Source: Spirochaetota bacterium (lineage in GTDB: Bacteria; Spirochaetota; Spirochaetia; Treponematales; UBA12059). Taken from it: a stretch of 64,000 nucleotides of DNA. Under the pieces are notes generated by a model that searched no databases, was not told the origin of the DNA, and was given only the letters and a program-made list of their open reading frames with translations. Location of the stretch: NCBI GenBank assembly GCA_018262985.1, contig JADFDI010000001.1, positions 513,027 through 577,026 on the forward strand, given 5' to 3'. The position numbers and the translations under genes were made by a program. Below, piece by piece: positions 17,604 to 25,713 of this stretch; position 1 is the stretch's first letter; each line of letters opens with the position of its first letter.

Positions 17604-18836
17604 ATGGAAGCGCCGCTCCAGCTGACCTTCGTCACCTTCAAGAAAGACACCTACATCATCGTCGAAGGCAAGCAGAGCGCCGACCGGTTCTTCATTATCC
17701 GCGAGGGCAAGGTCCGGGTGGCCAAGGAAGTCGAGGTGGTCGAGGAGGAGGGCGGCAACGTCCTCGGGCCCGGCGACTTCTTCGGCGTCGTCTCGACCAT
17801 GTCGAACCACAGCCACATCGAGACCGCCCAGGCCCTTACCGACTGCGTGCTCATCTCCGTCCACCGCGACAACTACGGCCTGCTGATCGAGAAGAACACC
17901 CCGGTGGCCATGAAGATCATCATGGCATTCAGCCGCCGCATGCGCTTCCTCGACGAGGCCCTGACCCGCCTGACGCTCAAGAGCACCGCCGAGGCCGACC
18001 CCTCGCACCTGTTCCGCGTCGGCGAGTACTACGCGCGCCAGAACCAGTTCAACCAGGCCTACTACGCCTACTACCAGTACCTCAAATTCTGCCCGACCGG
18101 CCAGCACGTCGCGCTCGCCAAGGAGCGCCTGGCCAAGATCAAGCCCTTCGCCAAGGCGGTCTACCTGGACGGGCCCGCCGAGGAGTTCAACCGCTTCTAC
18201 CCGAAGGACACCATGGTGTTCTCCGAGGGCATGACCGGCGGCGAGCTCTACATCATCCAGAAGGGCTCGGTGAAGATCACCAAGATCGTGGACAACAACG
18301 AGGTGCTGCTTGCCGTGCTCAAGGCCGGCGACATCTTCGGCGAGATGGCCATCCTCGAGAACAAGCCGCGCTCGGCGAGCGCCATCGCCTACGAGGACGC
18401 CTACCTGCTGGCGGTGAACAAGGCCAACTTCGAGCGCATGGTCCGCACGCAGCCGCAGATCGTCACCCGGCTCACCACCCTGCTCGCGGAACGCATCTGG
18501 TTCATCTACAAGCAATTGGCCAACACCCTCATCTCCGACCCGCTCGGCCGCATGTACGACGCGCTGCTCATCCAGCTCGAGAAGAACCGCGTGCCGCTCC
18601 GTCAGGGCGCCAGCCACGTGTTCGACTTCGGCCCGAAGGAGCTGATCAACATGGTCGGCCTGCCCCTCGGCGAGGGCAACCTGGTGGTCCACAAGCTGCT
18701 CGAGAACCAGAAGTTCCGAGTCATCGAGAACAAGCTCAACGTGATCGACGTCAGCGAGATCGAGAAGCAGACCGAGTACTACCGGAAGATGCAGAAGATC
18801 GAGCGCTCGCGCCGCGAGGGCATGCCGGTCCGCTAG
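17604..18836 (+). CDS. Double cyclic-nucleotide-binding-domain protein, Crp/Fnr-like
   Basis: A 410-residue cytoplasmic protein with two cNMP-binding beta-rolls. The first is about residues 10-110 (YIIVEGKQSADRFFIIREG, LGPGDFFGVVS); the second about 205-310 (MVFSEGMTGGELYIIQKGSV, LKAGDIFGEMAILENKPRSA). A helical linker resembling a TPR hairpin (PSHLFRVGEYYARQNQFNQA) joins them, and a C-terminal part (about 325-400) could be a diverged winged helix. Only the second roll has the phosphate-cassette-like FGEMAILENKPRSA, so probably only it binds nucleotide. AAAGAGG abuts the ATG. The usual Crp has one roll and about 220 residues. Confidence 0.85.
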   Translation: MEAPLQLTFVTFKKDTYIIVEGKQSADRFFIIREGKVRVAKEVEVVEEEGGNVLGPGDFFGVVSTMSNHSHIETAQALTDCVLISVHRDNYGLLIEKNTPVAMKIIMAFSRRMRFLDEALTRLTLKSTAEADPSHLFRVGEYYARQNQFNQAYYAYYQYLKFCPTGQHVALAKERLAKIKPFAKAVYLDGPAEEFNRFYPKDTMVFSEGMTGGELYIIQKGSVKITKIVDNNEVLLAVLKAGDIFGEMAILENKPRSASAIAYEDAYLLAVNKANFERMVRTQPQIVTRLTTLLAERIWFIYKQLANTLISDPLGRMYDALLIQLEKNRVPLRQGASHVFDFGPKELINMVGLPLGEGNLVVHKLLENQKFRVIENKLNVIDVSEIEKQTEYYRKMQKIERSRREGMPVR

Positions 18837-18854
18837 CGCGGCCGGGGCCGGTCC

Positions 18855-19886
18855 GTGGACGCGAAATCCGAAGACATCCGGAGCTTCCTCTCCGAATCCC
18901 TGGCGGCCGAAGGCTTCGCCGGGGCGGACGCCCGCGTCGAGGCCGCGCCCGGCGCGCCGGGGCTCTGGGGGCCGATAGGAGCCGGCGAACTCGCAGCGTG
19001 GACGGCGCGGCTTACGCCGGAAACCCGCGCGCGCTACGGGGCGGCGGAGGCGAAGGGAGCCGCGGCCTGCGCGCTGGCCTACGCCGATTCGGGCGAGGCG
19101 GAGCCGTTCGCGGAGCCGCCGGCCGCCTCGGTGGGACGCTTCGCGCGCGACGATTCCTACGCCGAACTGGCCGCGCGCCTCGCGCGCGTGCGCGACTCCC
19201 TCCGCGCCCGCTTCGGGTGGCCCAAATCCGCGGTCCGGGTGCTCGTGAACTCGCGGGCGCCGGAAAAGCCGCTCGCCGCGCTGGCGGGCCTGGGCCCGGT
19301 CGGGCGGAACTCGCTCGTGCTGGTCCATGGCCTGGGACCCGGCGTGGTGCTCGGAGCCCTGCTCCTGCCCTTCGATCCGCTCGCGGACGCGGGGAGCGGG
19401 GAAGAGAGCGGCGGACTGACGCGACCGGAGGCCGCCGATTTCGAGCCGGGCGCGCGCTGCGGATCCTGCCGCGCCTGCGTCGAAGCCTGCCCCACGGGCG
19501 CCGTGCTCGAGTCGGGCGGCATCGACGCGGCGCGCTGCGCCCAGGCCGCGGCCAGCTCCGAGGACGAGGTTCCGGGCGGAGTCGCGGCGGCCTGGCCCTC
19601 CATCCTCTACGGCTGCGACCGTTGCCTCGCCGCCTGTCCCTTCTTCGTCCCGGGCGCGCCGGGTTGGCAGGGCGGAGCGGCGGCGCGGACCACGGGGCCG
19701 GGCCCGGCGGTCCCGCTCGACTTCCTCCTCGGCGCCTCCGACGGGGAGCTCGAGAGGGCCTTCCGGGGAACGGCGCTCGGGCTGGGATGGATGAAGCCGT
19801 CGCTCTGGCGCCGGAACGCCGCGCTCGCCGACGCTTCGCGGGTCCGCGACCTCGCGTCGTTTGACGCGAGACGCCCGCTCCACTAG
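18855..19886 (+). CDS. QueG-like double 4Fe-4S cluster protein
   Basis: A 343-residue protein starting with GTG 18855. It carries two ferredoxin-type cluster motifs, CGSCRACVEACPTGAV (about residue 202) and YGCDRCLAACPFF (about 255), the arrangement seen in epoxyqueuosine reductase QueG. The region ALAGLGPVGRNSLVLVHGLG matches the cobalamin-dependent reductase core only loosely, and the sequence is shorter and diverged. It may make queuosine from epoxyqueuosine in tRNA wobble positions, or be a related reductase. It lies between the cNMP regulator (18 nt) and cheW (27 nt). Confidence 0.7.
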   Translation: MDAKSEDIRSFLSESLAAEGFAGADARVEAAPGAPGLWGPIGAGELAAWTARLTPETRARYGAAEAKGAAACALAYADSGEAEPFAEPPAASVGRFARDDSYAELAARLARVRDSLRARFGWPKSAVRVLVNSRAPEKPLAALAGLGPVGRNSLVLVHGLGPGVVLGALLLPFDPLADAGSGEESGGLTRPEAADFEPGARCGSCRACVEACPTGAVLESGGIDAARCAQAAASSEDEVPGGVAAAWPSILYGCDRCLAACPFFVPGAPGWQGGAAARTTGPGPAVPLDFLLGASDGELERAFRGTALGLGWMKPSLWRRNAALADASRVRDLASFDARRPLH

Positions 19887-19900
19887 ACTCGTTACGTAAC
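19861..19900 (+). promoter_or_regulatory. cheW promoter with palindrome at the start region
   Basis: TTGACG (19861-19866), a 17-nt spacer and TAGACT (19884-19889); the -10 overlaps the stop codon of the QueG-like gene. The perfect 10-bp palindrome GTTACGTAAC (19891-19900) covers the expected transcription start, a typical operator position. Confidence 0.6.
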
Positions 19901-19913
19901 AGAGGAGGTCCCG

Positions 19914-20417
19914 ATGGAAGACTCCACCGTCAACCAGTTCCTCACCTTCACGCTCGACAACGACAGCTACGCCGTGGGCGTCGGGAAGGTGCGCGAGGTG
20001 CTCGAGCACACCAAGATCACCAAGCTGCCCAAGACCGCGGCCTACATGAAGGGCATCATCAACCTGCGCGGCGCCGGCGTGCCGGTGATCGACCTCAGGC
20101 TCAAGTTCGGCCTGCCCGAGACGCCCATCACCAAGGACACGTCCATCATCGTCATGGAGGTGGAGGGCGGCGACGGCACGGTGGTGGTCGGCGCCCTGGC
20201 GGACGCGGTGCACGAGGTGGTGGACATCGACACCCGGAACATCGAGCCGGCCCCCCGCTTCGGCACCAAGCTGGCGGCGGAATTCATACTCGGCGTCGGC
20301 AAGAAGGACGATGAGTTCATCATAATCCTCGACATCGACCGCATCTTCAACTCCGAGGACGTGAACCTGCTCCGCGCGGCGGGCGACGCCAAGACCGCCG
20401 AGACCGCCCCGGCCTGA
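19914..20417 (+). CDS. cheW: Chemotaxis coupling protein CheW
   Basis: A 167-residue SH3-like adaptor linking receptors to the CheA kinase. It shows the family pattern: QFLTFTLDNDSYAVGVGKVREVL, MKGIINLRGAGVPVIDLRLKFGLP, VVVGALADAVHEVVDI and FIIILDIDRIF. GAGGAGGT lies 6 nt before ATG 19914. It has its own promoter, so it can be expressed apart from the upstream gene. Its likely receptor partner in this window is the MCP at the left end. Confidence 0.95.
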   Translation: MEDSTVNQFLTFTLDNDSYAVGVGKVREVLEHTKITKLPKTAAYMKGIINLRGAGVPVIDLRLKFGLPETPITKDTSIIVMEVEGGDGTVVVGALADAVHEVVDIDTRNIEPAPRFGTKLAAEFILGVGKKDDEFIIILDIDRIFNSEDVNLLRAAGDAKTAETAPA

Positions 20418-20446
20418 GCTCCGCGCCCGGAGGCGCGTTCTCCGTC

Positions 20447-21664
20447 ATGGACACCGACTCTTACGTGACGCGGACCGTCCGCCTCCGGGCGGGCGGCCGC
20501 GATCTCGTTTTCGACCTCTCGCACGCCCTCTTCTCGAGCGCCGACATCGACGTCGGGAGCAGGCTCCTCCTCAAGGCGGTCGCCGAAGGCGGCTGGGCGA
20601 AGGGTGCCCGGCGCGGGCTCGACCTCGGCTGCGGCGTCGGAACGCTCGCCCTGGCCCTGACGGCCACGGAGGAAGGCCTCTCGTTCCTCTGCCGCGACCG
20701 CGACGCCCTGGCGCGCGATTTCGCGCTGCGGAACGCCGCGCGCAACGGCATCGAACTCCTCGGCGCGGAGCGCGCCCTGTTCCTCCAAGGGTTGGAAGGC
20801 GCCGGGCAGGGCTTCGACCTGATCGTTTCGAACGTGCCGGCCAAGGCGGGAGCTCCCGTGCTGGCCGACCTCGTGGCGCGCTCGTCCGGGGCGCTCGCCG
20901 AGGGCGGCAAGGCGGTCTGGGTCGTCGTGAACCCGCTGGCCGCCGACTTCCGCCGCTGGGCGGCGGAGGCCGGCGCGCCGCTGCTCGGAACCGTGGAGGG
21001 GGCGGGGCACACGGTCTACGCGACGGGGAAGGGGCCTTCGCTCCCTCCCGCCGCCGACCCGCTGGCGATCTACCTCCGTACCTCGATCCGGAGCGCCATG
21101 GAAGACCGGGAGTATCCCTTCGAAGGCCGCTGGGGGCTCCCAGAATTCGACGCCCCCTCGTGGGACACCGAGCTGGCCGCCTGGGCCGCCGAGCGGGCGT
21201 CCGCGGGGCGCCTGGTCGGCGCCGCCTGCCTCGTCGAGCCCGGGGCGGGTCATCTGGCCGCGTTCCTGCCGGGTTTCCTGAGGCCGGGCGCGCTCGCGCT
21301 CGTGACGCGCGACGCGCTCGCCGCCGCCTCCGCCGCGCGGAACGCGGCCGCGGCGGCGCGGGAGGCGGGATGGGACGGCCCGACCATCATGGCCAGCGAC
21401 GACGGGTCCGAGCTGGGCGCCGCGAGCTTCGACCTGCTGGTCGAGCTGGCCGTTCCCGTCCCCGGCCGGGACTGGACGGTTCACGCCTGGGAACGGGCCG
21501 GGCGCCTGCTCAAGGAAGGCGGCGCCTTCGTCGCGGCGGGTTCGGCAACGGAGCTCTCGAGGCTCGATCGGCGCAAGGGGCCCGGCTTCCGCAGGCTCTT
21601 CGAGCGGAAGCGGAAGGGGCTCGCGGTACACGCCTTCGAACGGAACGCCGCGACTCCGGTCTGA
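20447..21664 (+). CDS. Two-domain class I SAM-dependent methyltransferase, RsmC/RlmG-like
   Basis: A 405-residue protein. The first domain (about 1-200) has a full SAM site, GLDLGCGVGTLALALTATE, followed by CRDRDALARDFALRNAARNG and FDLIVSNVPAKAG at the place of the NPPF catalytic motif. The second domain (about 220-400) is a degenerate Rossmann-like copy (ACLVEPGAGHLAAFLPGFLR, FDLLVELAVPVPGRDW). RsmC and RlmG are also tandem methyltransferases modifying rRNA guanines, but their active domain is C-terminal. The NPP motif here reads NVPA, so the target nucleotide is uncertain. Confidence 0.72.
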   Translation: MDTDSYVTRTVRLRAGGRDLVFDLSHALFSSADIDVGSRLLLKAVAEGGWAKGARRGLDLGCGVGTLALALTATEEGLSFLCRDRDALARDFALRNAARNGIELLGAERALFLQGLEGAGQGFDLIVSNVPAKAGAPVLADLVARSSGALAEGGKAVWVVVNPLAADFRRWAAEAGAPLLGTVEGAGHTVYATGKGPSLPPAADPLAIYLRTSIRSAMEDREYPFEGRWGLPEFDAPSWDTELAAWAAERASAGRLVGAACLVEPGAGHLAAFLPGFLRPGALALVTRDALAAASAARNAAAAAREAGWDGPTIMASDDGSELGAASFDLLVELAVPVPGRDWTVHAWERAGRLLKEGGAFVAAGSATELSRLDRRKGPGFRRLFERKRKGLAVHAFERNAATPV

Positions 21665-21724
21665 GCCGGAGCCCCGGGATCCGTCCGTCGCATCCCTTCC
21701 CGATCTCGAAGCGCGAATAAAGGT

Positions 21725-21752
21725 TTGCATTTTCAAGCGGCATCCATAACAT
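21725..21752 (+). promoter_or_regulatory. Leaderless promoter of the gene at 21760
   Basis: TTGCAT (21725-21730), a 16-nt spacer and TAACAT (21747-21752). The ATG follows 7 nt after the -10, so transcription is expected to begin at or next to the start codon. Confidence 0.5.
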
Positions 21753-21759
21753 TCAAGGC

Positions 21760-22329
21760 ATGGACAACGATGAACAAATAGAGAGGATCGCGGCTTCGGC
21801 TACGCCCGAGGAGTACATCGAGAACAGCCTGCGTTCCGGGCTGCCTCCCCGCCTCAAGGCCCGCGCGGCCCGGCTCTGGATGGAGCGCACGGGGCGCACG
21901 AGCGACGACATCGTGCGGGCGCGGAACCGCCACCCGTACTGGAAAGCCCAGAAATCGCGGAACGCCGCCGAGCGAGCGCGCCGGCGCATGCTGGCCTACG
22001 ATTTCGCGTCGGGCGCCGTGCGCGACTGGAATCCGGGGCTCCTCGCGCGCTTCCTCGAGCTGAACGGCCGCGGCCGGGACGGACGCTTCGTCCACAAGGA
22101 CCGCGAGCTGGCCGAGACCTTCGGCACCACCATACCCTCGATCCAGTACCTGCGCCGGAAGCACGCGGCCATACTGCGCGCCTTCGGGGCCGACGTGCCC
22201 CGCGACCTGGCGACCGATTGCATGGCCCTGGCGGAGACCGTGCTCAAGCGGGGGCCGCGGGCGATCGAGGAGGCGCTTTCGCAACGAACGCGCGGCCACT
22301 CGGGCGGCGCGGGGCGGCAGGAAGCGTAG
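21760..22329 (+). CDS. Hypothetical basic, helical protein with a possible HTH
   Basis: A 189-residue protein I do not recognise. It is rich in Arg and helices. The segment VHKDRELAETFGTTIPSIQY resembles a helix-turn-helix (a helix, then FGTT, then a recognition-like helix), so DNA binding is possible but unproven. It has no signal peptide or membrane segment. The start is supported by the promoter 7 nt upstream; no Shine-Dalgarno site is present. It converges on recG. Confidence 0.65.
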   Translation: MDNDEQIERIAASATPEEYIENSLRSGLPPRLKARAARLWMERTGRTSDDIVRARNRHPYWKAQKSRNAAERARRRMLAYDFASGAVRDWNPGLLARFLELNGRGRDGRFVHKDRELAETFGTTIPSIQYLRRKHAAILRAFGADVPRDLATDCMALAETVLKRGPRAIEEALSQRTRGHSGGAGRQEA

Positions 22330-22338
22330 CGGGGGGAG

Positions 22339-22374
22339 CGGGACGGGCCCGGCGGCCAGAGGCCGCTTGTCCCG
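22339..22374. terminator. Hairpin between convergent genes (21760 gene and recG)
   Basis: Nested inverted repeats, CGGGAC...GTCCCG around GCGGCC-AGA-GGCCGC, span 22339-22374. There is no U-tract on either strand, so this is a tentative shared terminator. Confidence 0.4.
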
Positions 22375-22414
22375 GTAGCCCGGCCCCGATCAGCTCAGAC
22401 CCACTCAGCTCAGC

Positions 22415-24478
22415 TCAGCTCCGCGAAGCCCGCTCGCCGCGAAGGCCCCCTCCCGAAGCCACGACGCCGCGCAACGCCGCGTGCTCGCTCCTGAGCAGGT
22501 TCGGATCGGCGTCGACGATGGCCGCGGCTTCCGCGCGCGCTTCCTCGAGCAAGGCGGCGTCCCGGATGGGATCGGCGACGGCCAGGCGGAAGGCGCCCGA
22601 TTGTGCGGTGCCCACGAGGTCGCCGGGGCCGCGGATGCGGAGGTCCTCCTCCGCGAGCTCGAAGCCGTCGCCGGATTCCTTGAGGGCCATGAGGCGGCGC
22701 TTGGAGTCCTCCGCGAGCGGCGCGGCGTACACGAGGAAGCAGTACGAGGCGAGCGACGAACGGCCGACGCGGCCGCGGAGCTGGTGCAGGGCGGCCAGCC
22801 CGAAGCGCTCCGCGTGCTCGATGACCATGCAGGTGGCGTTCGGCACGTCGACGCCGACCTCGACCACGCTGGTGGCGACGAGGACGTCGAGCGCTCCCGC
22901 GCGGAAGGCTTCCATGGCGTCGCGCTTCTCGGCGTCGCCCACGCGCGAATGGACGATGCCCACCTTCCGGTCGGGATAGACCTCGCTCGCCAGGCGCTCG
23001 CGCATGGCGACCGCGTCCTTGAGCTCCGACTCGCCGTCGCCCTCGATGGCCGGATACACGAAGTAGGCCTGATGACCCGCCTCGAGCTCGCGGCGCACGA
23101 AGTCGTAGACCTTGCCCTCGTTGCCCATGCGCGCCAGATGGGTCGCCACGGGCGCGCGGCCGGGCGGCATGCTGCGGATGACCGACACCGCGAGGTCGCC
23201 GTACACGGTGAGGGCCAGCGTGCGCGGGATCGGGGTGGCGGACATGAGGAGCAGGTCCGGCGAGCGCCCCTTGCGCGCGAGGGCCGCGCGCTGGACGACG
23301 CCGAAGCGGTGCTGCTCGTCCACCACCACCAGGGACAGGTTCCGGTACTCCACGTCCTCGGAGAAGAGCGCCTGGGTGCCGATGACGAGGTCGACCTCGC
23401 CGGAGGCGAGCGCCCCGAGGAGCGGCCGCCGAGCCGCGTCGCGGGCGTTGCCGGAGAGGAAAGCCAGGCGCGCGCCGACGGGCTCGAGGAGCCGCGCGGC
23501 GCTCTCCGCGTGCTGGCGCGCGAGCAGTTCCGTCGGCGCCATGACGGCGACCTGCCCCCCCGCCTCGATGACGTCCAGCGCGGCCAGGAAGGCCGCCAGG
23601 GTCTTGCCGGAACCCACGTCCCCCTGGAGGAGCCTCGCCATGGGTTCGGGCGAGGCGAGGTCCGCCTCGATCTCCGCGACGACCTTGAGCTGGTCGGCGG
23701 TCGGCTCGAAGGGCAGGCGCTCCAGGAGGCGGCGCTTGAGCTCCCCCGCGAAGGGGCGGCGCTCGACCCGGCGCTCGCGGCGGGCGGCGGCGCGCTTCCG
23801 CACCAGCAGCTGGAAGAAGAAGAGCTCGGCCCAGGCCAGCGAGCGGCGCGCCTCCTCGAGGGCGGCGCGGCTTTCGGGAAAGTGGAGCCCCCTGAGCGCC
23901 TTCGAGGCCGGGAGGAGCCGCCGCCGTTCGCGGAGCGGCGGAGGCAGCTCGTCCTCGAGCCGATCGCCGTACATCGACAGCGCGCGGGCCACGAAGGACC
24001 GGACGGAAGCTTGCGAAAGGCCTTCGGTGAGGGCGTAGACGGGCAGTATCCCGTCGGAGGGCCCCTCGCCCTCCTCCGCGGGCTCCAGGATCGCGCCGGG
24101 GCCCTGCAGTTCGCCGTACTTCGGGACGAAGGCGCCCAGCACCTTCGCCGACGAGCCTTCCGGATGCCGGTCCGCGAGGAAGGGACGGTTGAAGCAGGGC
24201 ACGACGGCCCGCGCGCTTCCGTCGTCGAGCACGAGCTTCAGGGTCCGCGTGCGGCCGTAGCCGAACCATTCGTGCGCGGCCACGCGGGCCACCGTGTTGA
24301 CGCGGCCCGCCGCCCAATCGCGGAAGGGACGCGCCTCGGTGCGGTCGTCGTAGTCGCGGGGAAAGCGGACGAGCAGGTCGGCGATCGAGTAGACGCCGAG
24401 GCGGGCGAGCCGGGCGGCCGCGGCCTTGCCGACGCCGCTCAGGGTCTCGACGGACTGCTCGAGCTCGCGGAGCGTCAC
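22415..24478 (-). CDS. recG: ATP-dependent DNA helicase RecG
   Basis: A 687-residue helicase that remodels stalled replication forks and Holliday junctions. An N-terminal wedge/OB domain (about 60-150, RVNTVARVAAHEWFGYGRTR) precedes the SF2 core: Walker A GDVGSGKT (286-293), MAPTELLARQHAE, motif II DEQHRFGV, SATPIPRTLALT, and motif VI QLRGRVGRSS. Length is normal. Translation starts at GTG 24478, which shares GTGA with the stop of the upstream lipoprotein gene, so recG is coupled to an envelope operon rather than to DNA repair genes. Confidence 0.96.
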   Translation of the reverse strand: MTLRELEQSVETLSGVGKAAAARLARLGVYSIADLLVRFPRDYDDRTEARPFRDWAAGRVNTVARVAAHEWFGYGRTRTLKLVLDDGSARAVVPCFNRPFLADRHPEGSSAKVLGAFVPKYGELQGPGAILEPAEEGEGPSDGILPVYALTEGLSQASVRSFVARALSMYGDRLEDELPPPLRERRRLLPASKALRGLHFPESRAALEEARRSLAWAELFFFQLLVRKRAAARRERRVERRPFAGELKRRLLERLPFEPTADQLKVVAEIEADLASPEPMARLLQGDVGSGKTLAAFLAALDVIEAGGQVAVMAPTELLARQHAESAARLLEPVGARLAFLSGNARDAARRPLLGALASGEVDLVIGTQALFSEDVEYRNLSLVVVDEQHRFGVVQRAALARKGRSPDLLLMSATPIPRTLALTVYGDLAVSVIRSMPPGRAPVATHLARMGNEGKVYDFVRRELEAGHQAYFVYPAIEGDGESELKDAVAMRERLASEVYPDRKVGIVHSRVGDAEKRDAMEAFRAGALDVLVATSVVEVGVDVPNATCMVIEHAERFGLAALHQLRGRVGRSSLASYCFLVYAAPLAEDSKRRLMALKESGDGFELAEEDLRIRGPGDLVGTAQSGAFRLAVADPIRDAALLEEARAEAAAIVDADPNLLRSEHAALRGVVASGGGLRGERASRS

Positions 24479-25713
24479 GGGGCGGCGGCCTTGTCGGCGG
24501 CTCGTATCCAGCGGTCGAGGTCGTAGCCGGACGGATAGGCGTCCGGGATGAAGTCGCGGCCGTCGGGCAGCTCCACGACCTCGAGCTCGACGAGGCCGAG
24601 CACCGCGTCGAAGGACGGGTGGCCCGCCGGCACGTCCCCGATGGGGCTTTTGCGGCCCGCGTAGCGCTTCGAGTAGCGGTCGAGCTGCTCGGGCCGGGTG
24701 CGCATGACGAGGCGCCACAGGACGAAGGCGGCCTCGGCGCGGGTGGGCGGCTCGGCGGAGGCGGATCGGACGGCGACCGGGTCGAGCCCGGAGGGCAGCA
24801 TGCCCGCTTTGCCGAGGGCGTCGAGCGCGGCGGCATCCGACTTTTCCGCGCCGGGGAAGGCGTCGAGCAGGGTCGAGCGTTCGCGGAGGAGGGCGGCGAA
24901 GGCGGGCCAGGTCGAAGGTCCGTCTCCGAGGGCGGCCAGGGCGCCGCCGCCGGCCGGACCTTCGCGGAGGGCCCAGGCCCGGTCCCGTTCGGGCATCCGG
25001 AGCCTGGCCCAGGGTTCCGGCAGGAAGGGAAGCGAGGAGTCGAAGGCCGCCAGGGCTTCCGCGCCCCGGCCGAGCGCGAGCAGGGCGGAACCGCGCTCGA
25101 CCTCGAGGCGGAAGGCGCCGTCCGCGATCGGCAAGGCCTTCTCCAGGGCCACGAGGCGGGCTTCGGGATCGGCGGCGAGGCGCGAGCGCAGGAGGAGGGC
25201 GAGCTCCGAGTCCGGAGCCAGGGCGAGGGCCGCCTGCAAGGCCGCCTCGGCGGTCTTGCGGTCGGCCGCGAGCAAGGCGCGCTCGCCGCGCAGCGCCTCG
25301 AGCGCGCCGTACCACGCCGGGGAGGCGCCGCGGACGGCGGCCGCCTCGCCGCTCTTCGGTTCGAGGGCGGCCAGGCGCCGCCGCGAAGCGTCGAGCAGGT
25401 TCGCCAGCTCGAGGTTGAGGCGTTCGAGCTCGGCGGCGTCCGAACCAGCGGCGGGGACGGTCGCGCCCGAAACCGCGGGAATGCCGGTCGCCCCTCGGAG
25501 CCGCTCGATGCGTTCCGCGACGATGCGGGCTTCGAGCAGCTCGAGCTCGAGCTCGACCAGGTCGGCGCGCGCCTGGGCCGACACGGCCTCGACGCGGAGC
25601 GGCGCCTGCACGGAGGCGCAGCCCGAGGCGAGCAGCGCGGACAGCGCGAGGAGGACGGCCGCCGGGGCGAGGGCCGGGCGGCGGAACGTGCTACGGGGTC
25701 GTGCTCGCGTCAT
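24475..25713 (-). CDS. Lipoprotein with TPR-like middle and SLH-like C-terminus
   Basis: A 412-residue protein with signal peptide and lipobox LLASGC (Cys near 32). The middle (about 50-290) is Ala/Leu-rich and helical with TPR-like spacing (AALQAALALAPDSELALLLR). The C-terminal 110 residues resemble one to two S-layer homology modules: PTRAEAAFVLWRLV, then SPIGDVPAGHPSFDAVLGLV and FIPDAYPSGYDLDRWI. This suggests an envelope protein that binds the cell wall. ATG overlaps the upstream stop (ATGA) and its stop overlaps the recG start, so all three genes are translationally coupled. Confidence 0.75.
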   Translation of the reverse strand: MTRARPRSTFRRPALAPAAVLLALSALLASGCASVQAPLRVEAVSAQARADLVELELELLEARIVAERIERLRGATGIPAVSGATVPAAGSDAAELERLNLELANLLDASRRRLAALEPKSGEAAAVRGASPAWYGALEALRGERALLAADRKTAEAALQAALALAPDSELALLLRSRLAADPEARLVALEKALPIADGAFRLEVERGSALLALGRGAEALAAFDSSLPFLPEPWARLRMPERDRAWALREGPAGGGALAALGDGPSTWPAFAALLRERSTLLDAFPGAEKSDAAALDALGKAGMLPSGLDPVAVRSASAEPPTRAEAAFVLWRLVMRTRPEQLDRYSKRYAGRKSPIGDVPAGHPSFDAVLGLVELEVVELPDGRDFIPDAYPSGYDLDRWIRAADKAAAP

